Position numbers and translations under genes: made by a program
DNA from: Phascolomyces articulosus
Taxonomy: Eukaryota; Mucoromycota; Mucoromycetes; Mucorales; Lichtheimiaceae
Reading direction: 5' to 3'
DNA: 64,000 nucleotides
Assembly (NCBI GenBank): GCA_025677815.1
Contig: JAIXMP010000016.1
Coordinates: 620,001-684,000 of the forward strand
Shown: piece after piece, positions 37,285 through 49,600 of the stretch
How positions within the stretch are numbered: the stretch's first letter is position 1
Layout of the letters: each line of letters begins with the position of its first letter
Notes under the pieces: model-generated
Databases searched by the model: none
What the model was told of the DNA's origin: nothing
Seen by the model: only the letters and a program-made list of their open reading frames with translations

Positions 37285-39091
37285 TTATTTAGTCTCGTCC
37301 TCTTCCACGCCACCCTTTTCTTCAGATTGAAGTGTTTTTTCTTGAAGTTTGGCCAATTTCTTTTGCTTGTACACCAGAATTGGGCCATCAAAGACCAAGT
37401 CCATCTCTTCCAAGGAGCGTCCTATTGATATGATGAATTGAAATCACTATTAATTTCAATTTCAAACTATATACAATAATTGTTACTTTCTAATAAATTG
37501 ATATTGAACACACCTTTGGTCTCGGGATAGAATAAGTAGACAGCAATGGTCATTGCTAATTTTTTTTTAAAATATTCATTAATATATTATTATTAATAAA
37601 AACGCGTCACCCCATGATATAAAAGATTACCCTTTTCTTTTCTTTTTTTTTCCTACTCTAGCTCCCCATTATAAAGAACAACAATAATGATACTTTACCA
37701 TAACAGCAACAACCAAAGAAAATGTAGGTACCCCATGTAATATCTGCCAACATAATTGGAACAATTTGAGAAATAACAAAGCTATATTATATAACGAAAA
37801 ATAAGCGCAGATCATTGATAAAAGTCAATTATCATTATCCATCTTGACTTGAGCTTTTATAAAAAAAAAAGTATGATATTGAAAGAGAAAGAAACATACT
37901 TCATAAGCCAGTTAGCAGCAGTCGTAAGTGAAGTGGCCTTGGCACGAATATTCAATGGGAAAATTTCTGCAGGATAGACCCAACCTGTAGGTCTAAGTTT
38001 TTTAAATAATGATAAAGTTATATTATTAATATGTACATCATTATTCACATAATAAATAATGGTATTCATCATTGCCATACATACCCCCATGAGTAAGCAA
38101 ATCCAGCGACGAAAAAGTAAATCATGACAATGCAGAAATAAGAAGCGTGTTGATTGAAACCCAAAATGACTTCATTTTGATCTGTTTCCTCATTATATCG
38201 AATTTCAGCCACAGAACCCATGACAATACCACAAAGCAACATGGCTGTTCCCATAAATATGGCACCACTAATCAAAGTACCACGACGGCCCAATTTATCC
38301 AAATACAAAATGGCAGGAATCGTAGCCAACATGTTAAGAACACCATTGACACCTGAAGCAATCAATGTGGCGCTGGATTCTGCAATACCTGCTTGAAGGA
38401 AAATGCGTGGAGCATAGTACATGATACTGTAAGATTTTAATTGAAAAAAAAACATATGTGAGCTGATATAATAATAATAGAGATCATTCATCATAATAAA
38501 GGAAAGACATAGTTTATACTAATAATAATATGGTGTATATTTACCTGTTGATACCTGTGAATTGTTGGAATACTTGAATAAAGATACCCAAAATCAAACG
38601 ACGACGATTCTTTTGTTTAAAAAGTTCGGTGTATGAAGTAACAGCTACTTTACGTTCCAATTCTACTTGTTGAATAATATCATTGTATTCTTCATTGACA
38701 ATAGGTGAATTACGATCACCACCGGCATGTAATCGAGCAAGCACATCCAAAGCTTCCTCATTACGACCTTTGCTAATAAGCCAACGTGGAGAATAAGGTA
38801 AAAAGATGGCACCCACAGCAAGGACAAAGCCAGGAGCTATTTGAATACCAATGGGAATACGCCAAGATGCTTGACCTTCAATATACTGAGTACCTATTAT
38901 TATAACAAAAAGTGAGTCGTTTTTTTTTTGTATCTAAATACAACTAGTCTTTCATTTTGGTTTTGGTATTTGTAAGCAATAGTTTTTATATGTACCTGCA
39001 CCGCACCAGAAAGATCTATTCATTGAACATATGCATGATAGAGTTGTTATATTTAATACCCAATAAAAAAAAGAAAGATCATGTTGCTTTG

Positions 39092-39135
<44 letters not shown>

Positions 39136-40106
39136 GCAGTAGCAGAGAAATTTTTTACTTACACCATAAGACCTGCGGTAATCATGAATTGTTGTAAAGA
39201 AATAAGTCGACCACGAATTTCCTTGGGAGCTATAATGTTGATGATGTTGTTGTGTGAGAGAAAACAATAAGCCATCAAAGCCTCATGCAGAAGCACTAAA
39301 AAAGAAACAAAAACGTAGTATATAGTAGTAGTAGTACTTGTCCAACTAACCTAATTCAGACTAGTCAAACGAAAAAATTAAAGAATAGTTAAGTATACAT
39401 GCATATAAAAATTTGGAAGGAAGCATCTGTAGATGATCATATGAGAAAGTACGTAGAGTACAAAGAAGAAGATATGTATTATACCTGATACAACGGTACC
39501 ACCATGGATAATGAACCCACGCCGAGACCTGTTTGTAAATGAATAATCGTACGTATAAATAGAATGAGCATTGTTTTTGTATTTTATGTTATATCATCAG
39601 TATCATAAATTGCATACCAGCAATAGCACGACCAGTCACCATCATGCCATAACCATTGGCAGCTGTTTGAACAGCACAACCAATCATAAATACAATGGAG
39701 GCAAGAATAATGGTACGTTTTCGACTAAGAATTTCGGCAGTTTGACCTAATAACAATCGCCTTTAATAAACCAAAAAAAGAAATGGTGGTGTATTCTTCA
39801 CTGATCAAACAAAATAATAATAACTTACCTGCGGAGAGGGCACCCACAAAACAACCAGCTAACAATAGACCCGTCAATGTACCGGTTTCCAATGGTGTTA
39901 AGAATGTACGTCCACGCATGGTCCAGATGAAATGTTCCATTGTCAACACACCCTATCAATAATTAATCATATTAAAATAACGTATGGAGCAAATAAGATC
40001 ATATATAATAACTTACACTCAAAACACCTGTATCATAACCAAAACAAAAACCACCAATGGCAGCGAATAAGGATACAGCATACACCCTCCAATTTGCTTG
40101 TACCAT
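37285..40106 (-). CDS. MFS sugar transporter (hexose-type)
   Basis: Thirteen exons: 40106-40017, 39952-39829, 39746-39618, 39528-39485, 39360-39351, 39229-39163, 39015-38996, 38893-38545, 38426-38085, 37992-37900, 37781-37699, 37555-37514, 37421-37285. They sum to 509 residues with all phases consistent. Family marks appear in order: GGFCFGYDTGVLSGVL in helix 1, GRAIAGLGVGSLSMVVPLYQ, the SELAPKEIRGRLIS loop built from a 10-base exon plus its neighbour, SPRWLISKGR, QQFTGINSIMYYAP, YLDKLGRRGTLI, SWGPTGWVYPAEIFP and PETKGRSLEEMD. It moves hexoses across the plasma membrane, probably with protons. The donor of the 20-base exon is ambiguous by six bases (GTACAT preferred over GTGCAG). An AAT/ATT microsatellite lies in an intron at 39092-39134. 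Confidence 0.9.
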
Positions 40107-41707
40107 TATTATTTGAAAAAAGGAGGAGAAAGAAAAAAGTACAAAAGAAAAGAGTTGCAAAACTGTTTTTTTTTTCACAGAATGAGTGTTGCTTTTTTCT
40201 TACCTATTTTTATAGGGTTCGTGTGAAGGGAATGAAAGGGTCCCCCTCATTTTTCTTTCTTTCTTCCCGTTTCCTTTTTTTCATCAGATCACAAAAAAAA
40301 AAAAAAAAAAGACGGGGTAAAATGGAATTGTACTACTTGAGACCGAGATAAGGTATAGTATCATAATAGTTAGCCTATATATTTTAATACTATGGGGCAT
40401 TATATATATGTTGTGTGTATGTAGGGAAAGAAGAGTGGGAATATAATTCCACTATTTATATTATATACTCTTTTTATTTTCAAAACATCCCACCTTACGC
40501 TTTCAACATAGCAAATGATTTATATAGTATGTGTACTGTAGTTGTACCTCTTCCTTTTTGTAATGGGAATCATTGTGATACTAAATGTTTTTGGTGTTAG
40601 CCGTAATTTCCTATATAGACAGCCTTGTGTGTATATGTGTAAATAAATCAAAACAAGTTCTTTTATATCCAAACCAATTAGAATAATAAACAGTAAATTA
40701 TCTAAATGGATTCATGTTCTTTAGGTGATGGTGACAACTCATTTGACAAGGGAGAGGATGGAAAAACTATCCTATACTAGAAAGGAAGAATAGCGGGGAA
40801 GGAAAAAAGAATATTAATAACAGAAGAACAATGGAATTTCAAGATGACCAAGATGACTTTACCCTTCAAAAAAAAAAGGATCCATTTACTCATGTTATTA
40901 TATAATAAAAAGGTCTTTTCTATCTATTACACATAAACACTTCCCATTCGCTTTAATGACTGATGACCGATGATTACTTATAGTATATTCGAATCATATA
41001 TTATAGCAACAAGAAGATCTCAGCAAATGGTTCGTAATGATCATTCCGTGCCTATTACAGACTGTTATTAGTCTACATAAACAAGAAATAATTCCTGATC
41101 TCGTTACAAATCATTAAAAAAAGGGTAGTCATCATAAAATAAGGGTTTTTTTGTTTTCTCGAAGAAAATTGACTGGTTTTGGGATGTCACGGAAGAAAAA
41201 TAAGAAAACGGGAAAGAAAAACCTTGATTTCAAATCCGTACAACACCAATCCGAGGCTAACTCTCTCTTTTTGAAAAAGTGCCACCTTTATAGAAATCAC
41301 ACGACTTTAAAAAAAAAACGTTCATTTGGGTCTGACTCTTTTTAAGAAAAACAACGAACAGTGACGAAACAGTAATATAGTTTATGTATATTTCTTTGAG
41401 GAAAAAAAAAGTTGAACAAATATAGATGATAAAAAAAGGTTGGCTGGGGAAGTACGTAATATAGGTGAGAGGATATATAAATATACAGGAAATAGGATAA
41501 TATAATAATAAAAATAATAAAAACGACACATGTATTTGGATTTGAAGTTTAAAGTAAGAGCGCGCGTATACACGTGTGTATGTGAATGTGTGTGTGAATG
41601 TGAGAGAGAACAGATACAGGTAATAAAAAGGACAGAGTTGAATTTTTTTTTTAGCGCGTGGTTTGTTAAAAGTTGTTGTATATATAAGAAGCAGAAGAAG
41701 AAATGGG
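40107..41707. other. Intergenic between the transporter and the RhoGAP gene
   Basis: The first few hundred bases are the transporter promoter, with T- and A-runs. The rest is AT-rich with a GT-rich patch near 41565-41610. A hydrophobic minus-strand frame (41257-41793) is composition-driven and overlaps the real RhoGAP last exon in another phase. Confidence 0.5.
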
Positions 41708-43671
41708 CTAAGATTGGGACACAAGTTCTTGTGGTTGTTTCCCACCCGGAACTCGACGAATGGATTTCCATCGACCAGGTGCTTTTTTCTCACCTACATT
41801 AATGAAACAAGGATCGTTATATATATATATATATATATATAAATATGTCAATATCCTTTTTTTTCTTTCCCGCTTCATTCAATTCAATTCAATTCAAAAA
41901 TAAACCATTCCATCTTTTCTTTTCCCATATCCTCCATTTGTCTTACCCTGTTGTACCGCGGCATCATGGTTAGAATCTTTCTGTCGCTTACTCGGCACAG
42001 TTTTGGATCGTTTTAATTGAGTAGCAGTAGCAGCAACAATGTCATCCGTTGAGGGTAATGATATCGTTGTATTATTATTAAATGGAATACCAAGTCTTTT
42101 GCCTCCTTTTGGTATAGATTGTGTTGCAGATCGTGTCAATTTGGGTTCGGATACACCTCCAAGACTATGATCTTGAAGGTCTTGTGTAATTCTTGTGAGT
42201 TCTGTCTTTTTTTCTGATTTGGCGGATGATCGTCGTCGTAAAGGTGTGGATTCTGATGCCAATATTAAAATATAAATTTCATTATTAATCAATGTCAATA
42301 GAATAAATAGAAGTAGTTTTTACCTGTTTCCTTGGGTGCAAGTGTATGTCGAGGAATTAAGGATTGATTCGCAGGAATACATGATCTTGGTACAGCAAAT
42401 TTATCTTGATGTTCAATCAAGAATTCAAGGACGCGTTGTGATTCCTTGTATCCAGCAGGGTTTAATTCGTCATCCGGATGAGATAATACACCCTAAAAAA
42501 AAAAGAATAAATCAGGTACTGTTCTCGATTTGACAGACTTGGACTCCGCACAATTACAATGCAAGAAAAACAACAAACAAACAAAACAAGAAGAATGATA
42601 CGCTTTTTTCTCCTTGGCATTCATGGATACATAGATATATGCAAAGAAAAAGAAGAAGGAAAGGTGTATCATTTATATACTCACAGGTGCAAATACAGCT
42701 GCCAAGGCAGAAACGTCCATACGTGTTTCATCACTTGTTAATGAAAATAATCCAAGCATATCCATAATATATAATAATAAATATTGATGAACTAAAGGTA
42801 ATTCATCAATTAAATGTTGAAAAGCTTGAATTTTGGCTTCGATATTGGGATATTCATCAACTATTTATATATTGAATAGGCTTAGGTTTTGATATGAACT
42901 TTAATAATAGCCTTATAAGAAGTGACTTACACATGGCATCTTTAAAAGGTCGATAATAATCAAGCGTAATTACAGGCTCCGGAAGATGATTCAGAAAGCG
43001 ACGCATAACATTGGCAGCATCATGAACTGTGTATCCACCTTCCCAATTAAATTTTGCTCCATAATCTTCTGATTCATCAAACATTTGTTGTAATGAACTT
43101 ATTCGTTTGGCACTTCCTGACATTCGAAAAATGCCTTCGATCATCAAGCCTATATGTATACATATTTTCGATATCAGTAAAATGGTAATTGTATAGAGAT
43201 TATTGTTATTGTCGTTATTGTTGTCATAGTTATATATATAATATGGGGTTGTTTCTATGATACATGGATATACAAAACTAAAAAAAATATAGTTGCGCAC
43301 ACCTTCTTCTTTTAAAAATGAACCACATTTGGCAATAATAGTTGGAATGATGCCATAACAACGTTGACCGGATTTCCCGTCATCAGCATAAGAAATACTA
43401 GAATGAGCATATTTTATCGATTCAGACAATGGTAAACCAAAAACTCTTTTTTCTATTATTATTATAAAAAAAATACAGGTAGAAAAAAAAAATAAGCTTT
43501 TTTATTTATTATTCGAATAATAATAATAGATCCTATTATTTTACCAGAACTTGATTCAGTATAGTCCATCTCGTTTCCTTTTCGATTAGCAACAGTGACT
43601 TTTTTCCACCAAGCACTGAGAATGGTTTTTTGTGTTGGTGAAAGTACGGTAGGAATGTCGAATGTAGACAT
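41708..43671 (-). CDS. Rho GTPase-activating protein (RhoGAP domain)
   Basis: Seven exons (43671-43545, 43452-43303, 43149-42931, 42860-42685, 42492-42324, 42252-41947, 41793-41708) splice in phase to 410 residues. The RhoGAP domain fills most of the first half: RVFGLPLSESIKYAHSS, CYGIIPTIIAKCGSFLKEEG, then GIFRMSGSAKRISSLQQMFD with the arginine finger, RRFLNHLPEPVITLDYY and LTSDETRMDVSALAAVFAPG. After it comes a basic Ser/Thr-rich tail ending GKQPQELVSQS. It accelerates GTP hydrolysis on Rho/Rac/Cdc42, and so acts in polarity and cell-wall growth. The tail (PLRRRSSAKSEKK) is likely phosphorylated. Target GTPase unknown. Confidence 0.92.
41818..41841. repeat. AT microsatellite
   Basis: (AT)n of about 24 bases inside the last intron of the RhoGAP gene. 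Confidence 0.8.
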
Positions 43672-45083
43672 TATGTTTTCGTTTTTATAATGATCGTTCT
43701 TTTGGGCGTAATAGGTGTGTATGTGTATAAAGGTGTAAAAAGAAGAAAATAAGGAGAGAGAGAGAGGTTCAAAAAGAATAAATAATAATAATAAAGGAAC
43801 GGCTTAGGGTAATAAAATAGAATTATGTCTGTCTGTTTATGTCTCTCTCAATTTACACTTTTTTTCTGCTTGTGTGTGTGTGTGTGTGCCTGTACAAGTG
43901 GGTTTATTAAAGCGTGTTTATTATATAAAGTTATTATTGAACCTTTTGTATTGGTGTGTAATAAAAAAAAAAGAGTCTAGATCTATTAATGGAAATGCAA
44001 TGTTGCATATTTGGTAATTTTCTTTATTCGGGCTTTGCCATGTATAAAAGAAGCAAGTCAGATGCATTTTTTATAAAGTGAATAATTACACACACATTTC
44101 TTGACTCTTTTTCTCCTTTTCCTTAAAATCTATTTTGTCACGATTTTTTTATTTATTTATATATGATTATTAAAAAAAAATAAACCCTCACATTTTATAT
44201 ATGTCATTGCCAAGTACTTTTGCCTCAACAAATCAACTTTTACTCAGCAGAAGAGTTTCTTTCATCATAAAAAAGACTTATAAACGAGAGCCAAGAATAG
44301 ATTTTATGCGTTTATAAATACGATCTTTGCCTTGTTGTTGTCCAATTAATATGCATCAACGTATTAGAACCCCCTGGCCTCGAAAACTTATATCATTATG
44401 CACAACAATAGAATAATATATAAGATTCAGATTTTCCAGGTGATCCCACTTTGCTATCGTTGTTCCCCGAAAACCATGGATCAACACATCATTATTCCAT
44501 GTGATCTTTGATTTGTTGCTTCAAAATAACAATAATAATAAAAAAGAACAGTAAATGATGAATGTAATATACTCTTTAGTCATTGATCCAATGTGATATC
44601 CGTTATTATAGATATACGTTCGCAATAGATGACCAAGAAGAACCATAAAGTTTTTTTTTGTGACAAATTAGCATGAATGTTTGTTAAAAATAGGTCAAGA
44701 CATTAGGCTTTCTGGATACTAAAAAACCGAAAAGAACCCAATTGGTTCAAGAAAAGGGTCCAAAATCATTCTTGGATGGGAAGACCCAGCGAATGTTTAA
44801 AGTGCGGGATTACATTTTTTAGCCAGACATTTAGGGTTGGATGGAGTATTTAATTAGATGTGAAATCACTATAAAGATGTATTATTTGGCTTGTATATAT
44901 TTAATCTCATCCATACACATGATTATAAAGTCGAATATATAGGTACATTCTTTATGCATCCAATGTATTCTGACAGCCAAAGGAATTCGCTTAATTATAG
45001 TAATATCTTTCCTTGATCCACAACAGATACGTAATGGTATTCGTTAGCTAAGTTTCTTCTTATACTCATAAATTATTTATATG
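43672..45083. other. RhoGAP promoter and intergenic spacer
   Basis: The part next to 43672 contains the RhoGAP leader, with GA- and GT-repeats near 43755 and 43875. Further out there is only AT-rich sequence without coding pattern. Confidence 0.5.
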
Positions 45084-45365
45084 CACTGTAGAAAATATTG
45101 CTGAATATTCCTGATTTTGTTACCAGAAATCCTGAACTGAGGAATATGGGATATAGTATATATAAAAAGTTGAAACTCGTTACCATTATTTCTAGTCAAC
45201 AAAAGCATAGGATGACTTACCCAAGGAAATAAGTATATGTGAACATCGTTCATTATAGATTTTAGTCTTATTTCTGTTGAAAATCATCAACTTGATCTTT
45301 TCTTTAATTTTATTCCTGAATTCAGGAATTTTCGGGGATATTCAGGAATACCGTTTTCTACAGTG
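45084..45365. mobile_element. Probable MITE (non-autonomous DNA transposon) of about 282 bp
   Basis: The ends are inverted repeats: CACTGTAGAAAA at 45084 and its complement TTTTCTACAGTG ending at 45365. Just inside both ends lie copies of TATTCCTGA in opposite orientation. The interior is AT-rich and non-coding. The right flank is TA, but the left flank is TG, so a TA duplication would need one mutation. The size, short TIRs and lack of an ORF fit a Tc1/mariner- or pogo-derived MITE. The family is inferred. Confidence 0.55.
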
Positions 45366-46042
45366 TATAGCAGTTGTGAACATATCTAAAAACACATACA
45401 ATTAACTTTTTTCACTTGTGTATGTTTCAAGTACTAAGTCATGATATATTATACAACACCAGCAAAATAGGATCGACACATATAATATCACGTACCAATA
45501 TAAAGTTTAAAAAGGTGATATTTTATTATTGAAAAAGGTTCCTACTTCCAAAAATCGTATAAATGTGTTGGGGGAATTGGGAAACTTTAAAAAAAGTCCA
45601 GACTTTTTCAATTTTCTATTTTTAGAAATTTATTTCTGCAGTTTATTTTTTTTTTTAATAAAAAAAATTAGTGTGGGTTTTTATATATGTACAAAAAAAG
45701 AAAAGAAGAGAAAAGTGGGATGCAAACGGTTGATTAATACACTTTTATATATATATATATATATGTTGAAGTTTCTCTCTTATTAAAAAGTGGATGTATG
45801 TATAAATATATCAATGTGAAAGTGGCCCGCCTTGGAAAAAAGAAGTGCTGATGATAATGATAAATGAATAGGTATAAAGGAGCAGAAGGAGAGAATGGAA
45901 ATTCGCTAAACGGATGGTGTGGCCCCAAAGATCTTTTTGGTGTGTGTGCGTGTGTGTGGTCATATACACAGCCTTCTTTTTAAACCCAAAAAGAAGAAAA
46001 AAAACCATTTTGTTGTGCAAAAAGAGACAAAATTTTGTTGTT
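45366..46042. other. Intergenic, nothing recognised
   Basis: T/A-run-rich spacer with AT and GT microsatellites (near 45747-45764 and 45940-45958); contains the 3' flank of the small gene to its right. Confidence 0.5.
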
Positions 46043-46381
46043 TTACGAACTGGTCGTTTTTGATGAATTGTTGTTATTGTTGTTATTGTTGTTATTGCTA
46101 TTATTATTATTCTTATTCTTATTATCGTTATTACTACTAGAGGGTGTGGATGAGGATGAGGCTGTGGTCATTCGTTGTTTATAAGCACTATTGGTGTAAC
46201 ATGATGGAACACATTGCTTCAATTGAGCTTCGGTGAACTTGCATAATTGTCGGGCATATTCATTTCTTGCCATGGCCAAAAGATCTTCTCGAGTTAATGA
46301 AGAACGAATGGTACGATGATGATGTGTAGAAGTAGTGGATGGAACAACAGTACTTGGTTTGGTGGAATAAAGAGATGTCAT
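46043..46381 (-). CDS. Small hypothetical protein with poly-Asn tail (112 residues)
   Basis: A single-exon ORF with an ATG start. The first 40 residues are Ser/Thr/His-rich. The middle (about 27-66) looks like a folded helical core with three Cys: SLTREDLLAMARNEYARQLC, then KFTEAQLKQCVPSCYTNSAY. The remaining third is low complexity: a Ser block then a long Asn tract encoded by AAC/AAT triplets, liable to length change. Upstream on the same strand is a TATA-like box (about 46533-46545) after which the leader is A/T-rich. The core pattern is too ordered to be chance, but I do not recognise the family. Function unknown. Confidence 0.6.
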   Translation of the reverse strand: MTSLYSTKPSTVVPSTTSTHHHRTIRSSLTREDLLAMARNEYARQLCKFTEAQLKQCVPSCYTNSAYKQRMTTASSSSTPSSSNNDNKNKNNNNSNNNNNNNNNNSSKTTSS

Positions 46382-46606
46382 TGTATATTAATTTTTTGTT
46401 TTTGTTATATGCTGATGATGATTGTTATTAAAAATGATGATGAAGGGTGATAATGTAAAAAGTATGATTAAAGAAGTAGAGTAAAAAGTAAATGAAATGA
46501 AGAAAGAAGTTGTTTTTTGGGATTGGGGTTTATATTTATATGCAGATAATTGAAGTCCAATGATGTCATGGCAACAAACTCAACTTCACCCCCCAAGATT
46601 TAAATC

Positions 46607-46650
<44 letters not shown>

Positions 46651-49600
46651 AAAACCCTCCCCCTCTTGCTTGAAACTGATGAAGTCCAATCAAAATAAAA
46701 TATCCCAAAAAGAGAAATGGATCATTTCGTCATGGCGCTGATTATGTGTAACCATTCAACTCCGAGTTTTTCATCGGTTTGTATCATCATTTTCTTTAAC
46801 TTAGAAACTTCTTTCATTATCCTATAGAGATAGATTTATAAAGAGTTTATTCTTAGGATAATGAATGAATAAAAGAAATGGGTAACCAAACAAATAAATA
46901 TATTCTAAAAGGACTGTTTTTTTTACCGAAACCCGAAACAAACTAATTCACCAAGAATTTGGATACAAGCCGGTTTTATACCTCAATTCTATTATGGGAT
47001 TAGTTTATAAAAAAAGATGGGTTCCTATTGAACCAATCATATTTTATGTTTCTTATTTATCAAAACGTCAATAAACGATGATGCTCGGACCACTTTTATA
47101 GAAACTCTTTTTATATATATTCTTATTTGCTCTTATGATGATATTCATTTTCATGGATATAGATTTCTTTATTATCAAAAGGAGAGAAGATCAATGATTT
47201 AATGACCCACGTTTTCTTAAGATTGTTATGGAAACAACCTATCAAATGAGTTGTCATGGTGATAAGAGTCACCATGGCAACCAAGCAAAGTATCTATGGC
47301 AGCCGACAAGATCTAGAAAGTAACACATTCCATGATTTGAAAAAGAGAAAACGATTTGGTTATTACTATGATCCGTATCATTGGATGAAACCTTTTTTCT
47401 CCTGTAGTCAAAAACTCTTGGTCCTTATATAACGAAATGACGTGTTTTGTCATTGTAAATCACTTCATTTTTTTCTCCTACTTTCTTTTTGATTATTATT
47501 CGACTATCAATGAAATAGTACTTTATTCTTCATGAAAAAGAAAGACATGTCATCATGATTGCTATTGTTTATGGGAAATAAGCCGAGGGTAGATGTCCGT
47601 TAAAAGATAAATCCGCCACCTTATATATATATATCAACAAAGGGGGAGGCGGAGGGTAATAAATAATGATGATGATTGTTGATGATGGTGATTGAAAAAG
47701 AAGGAGGAATGATGAATCAAGGAGGGAAGGAGAAAGGGGGAGTAGAGTAGAAGTTATTAGATAATACATCATTTGAAATGGAATGATATATGAATACGTA
47801 TGAGAGACGATAGATATACAGTGCAGAGACGTACATTGACGTTTCTTATGCTATATCGAAAAGGAGATGCAAAAAAAAAAGACTTTTTCACAAAAAAGAA
47901 AAAATGGATCTAGATCTTCGTGTTTAAAAATCATGCATGCATGGAAAATTACCTTCTTCTAAAACTCCTTAAAAAAGACTTGTGTTCCTATCTTCTAATT
48001 CATATATTGAAATATCCAATATCAAATAAAATACATAACAACAGCTACCTTTCTAATTATCAGGCTTAGTGTGAAAATCTAATTTTGGTTCACAAGTGCA
48101 GCTTTTGCTTTGCCTTGTTTTGATGCAATGCTTGTATGTAAGGTGCTCTTTCCCTTAATACAAACAACTTAAAAAAATGCAACTCTTTTTGTCGTTGGTT
48201 TTTGTTGAGTCGGGAAACTGTACTCTCCTTGTCAACTATCACTATAAACTATATTTTGTATTACATTTTTATTAATGTAGTACGTAATAAATGATGATAA
48301 TGATGATGTAAGACCAATATCAATGAATAATAAACAAGTCTTTTTTATATTTGTTGTAGTAAGTGGGTCATGCATCTTTGTTTATCGCTTTCTTGTAAAT
48401 TTAGCAATGGATTGCTTATTTTATGACAAGTACTACATTATTTACGTCATTTTTACATAACAATGTCGCGTCGGCAGGATAAAATTAAAATAATCAAACT
48501 TTATGACCATTGCATCGATAATAATAATAATCCTTTTTTTTTGAATCTTAATAATAAATATACAAACGACAACGATTGAATCATATGGGCTAAAAAAAGG
48601 TCTTAAAATATCAATTATATAATATAGAACGATTGATATAAAAAAATTTACTTGCATGACTTGATTAAACTTTGTTCAAATGAAGAAGGAGCTTTGGTGT
48701 TTTTCAATTATTTATGATGATATACTATTTATTTTTCTCTGTGGGAGAAAATAATTATAGCTATCCATGTTTAAGTATCTCTAATCCTATGCATTATTCA
48801 TGAAGCATATGACGTGGGATAGAAGAGTCCATGGATTGCATATCCTGATCCATGTGAGTTGTCAACAACAACAACAGCCATTTTTGTTAATGAATGAGAA
48901 CAGAATGGGTGAGATCATCATGAAGCAATTCATCACTATGAACACATATCACCTATCTATTACTACGTTCTTGGGATTACAGAGAAAAGCATGTGTAAAG
49001 TCATACTATGATATATACTGGTTTATTCTCACTGCAACAATAAAGTGTTTTTTTTTACATTGCGTAATAGAAGAATGGTAAGATGTACTTTATTTTGTAG
49101 TGAATCCATAATGCACAGAGACATGATACTTTGCAATATATACACGTAAAACGAGTTTCATGTATAAATTAATTCATCTCGTTTTTTTTACAGCTGAATA
49201 CGTAATAACGCACATACAATAAGCAATAATAAACATGATTATTTGGGAGCAACGCACAGATGGAGAACTGGTAGAAGATTTATGACGCAAATAGTTACTG
49301 AATTGTTGTTCGGTTTTTTTTTTGGCCACTACTTCAAAATAAACAACATGTCAGGTTTCCTATCCTCCCATTGTCTTTTTATTTGCACAACTTAAAAAGT
49401 TACATTCCGATCCTGTATTTCTTAAGGTTTAATTTCTCAAACCAAAGTAAACAAACAAACAAAAAGTGTGGAAAGATGAATTATATCATTATCATCTGCT
49501 CACCTATTCACTGACATCTGTCAATAGAGTTATGGTAATAGTAGTAATACGAATGAGTTGCATCTGAGTTTCGCTTCTATTTTTTTTTTTTCATCATCTG

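Noticed and set aside
40301..40351. Basic ORF end near the A-run upstream of the transporter
   Set aside because: Encoded by homopolymer A and T runs of the promoter.
41257..41793. 178-codon hydrophobic frame on the minus strand
   Set aside because: Made of T-rich low-complexity sequence and overlaps the last RhoGAP exon in a different phase.
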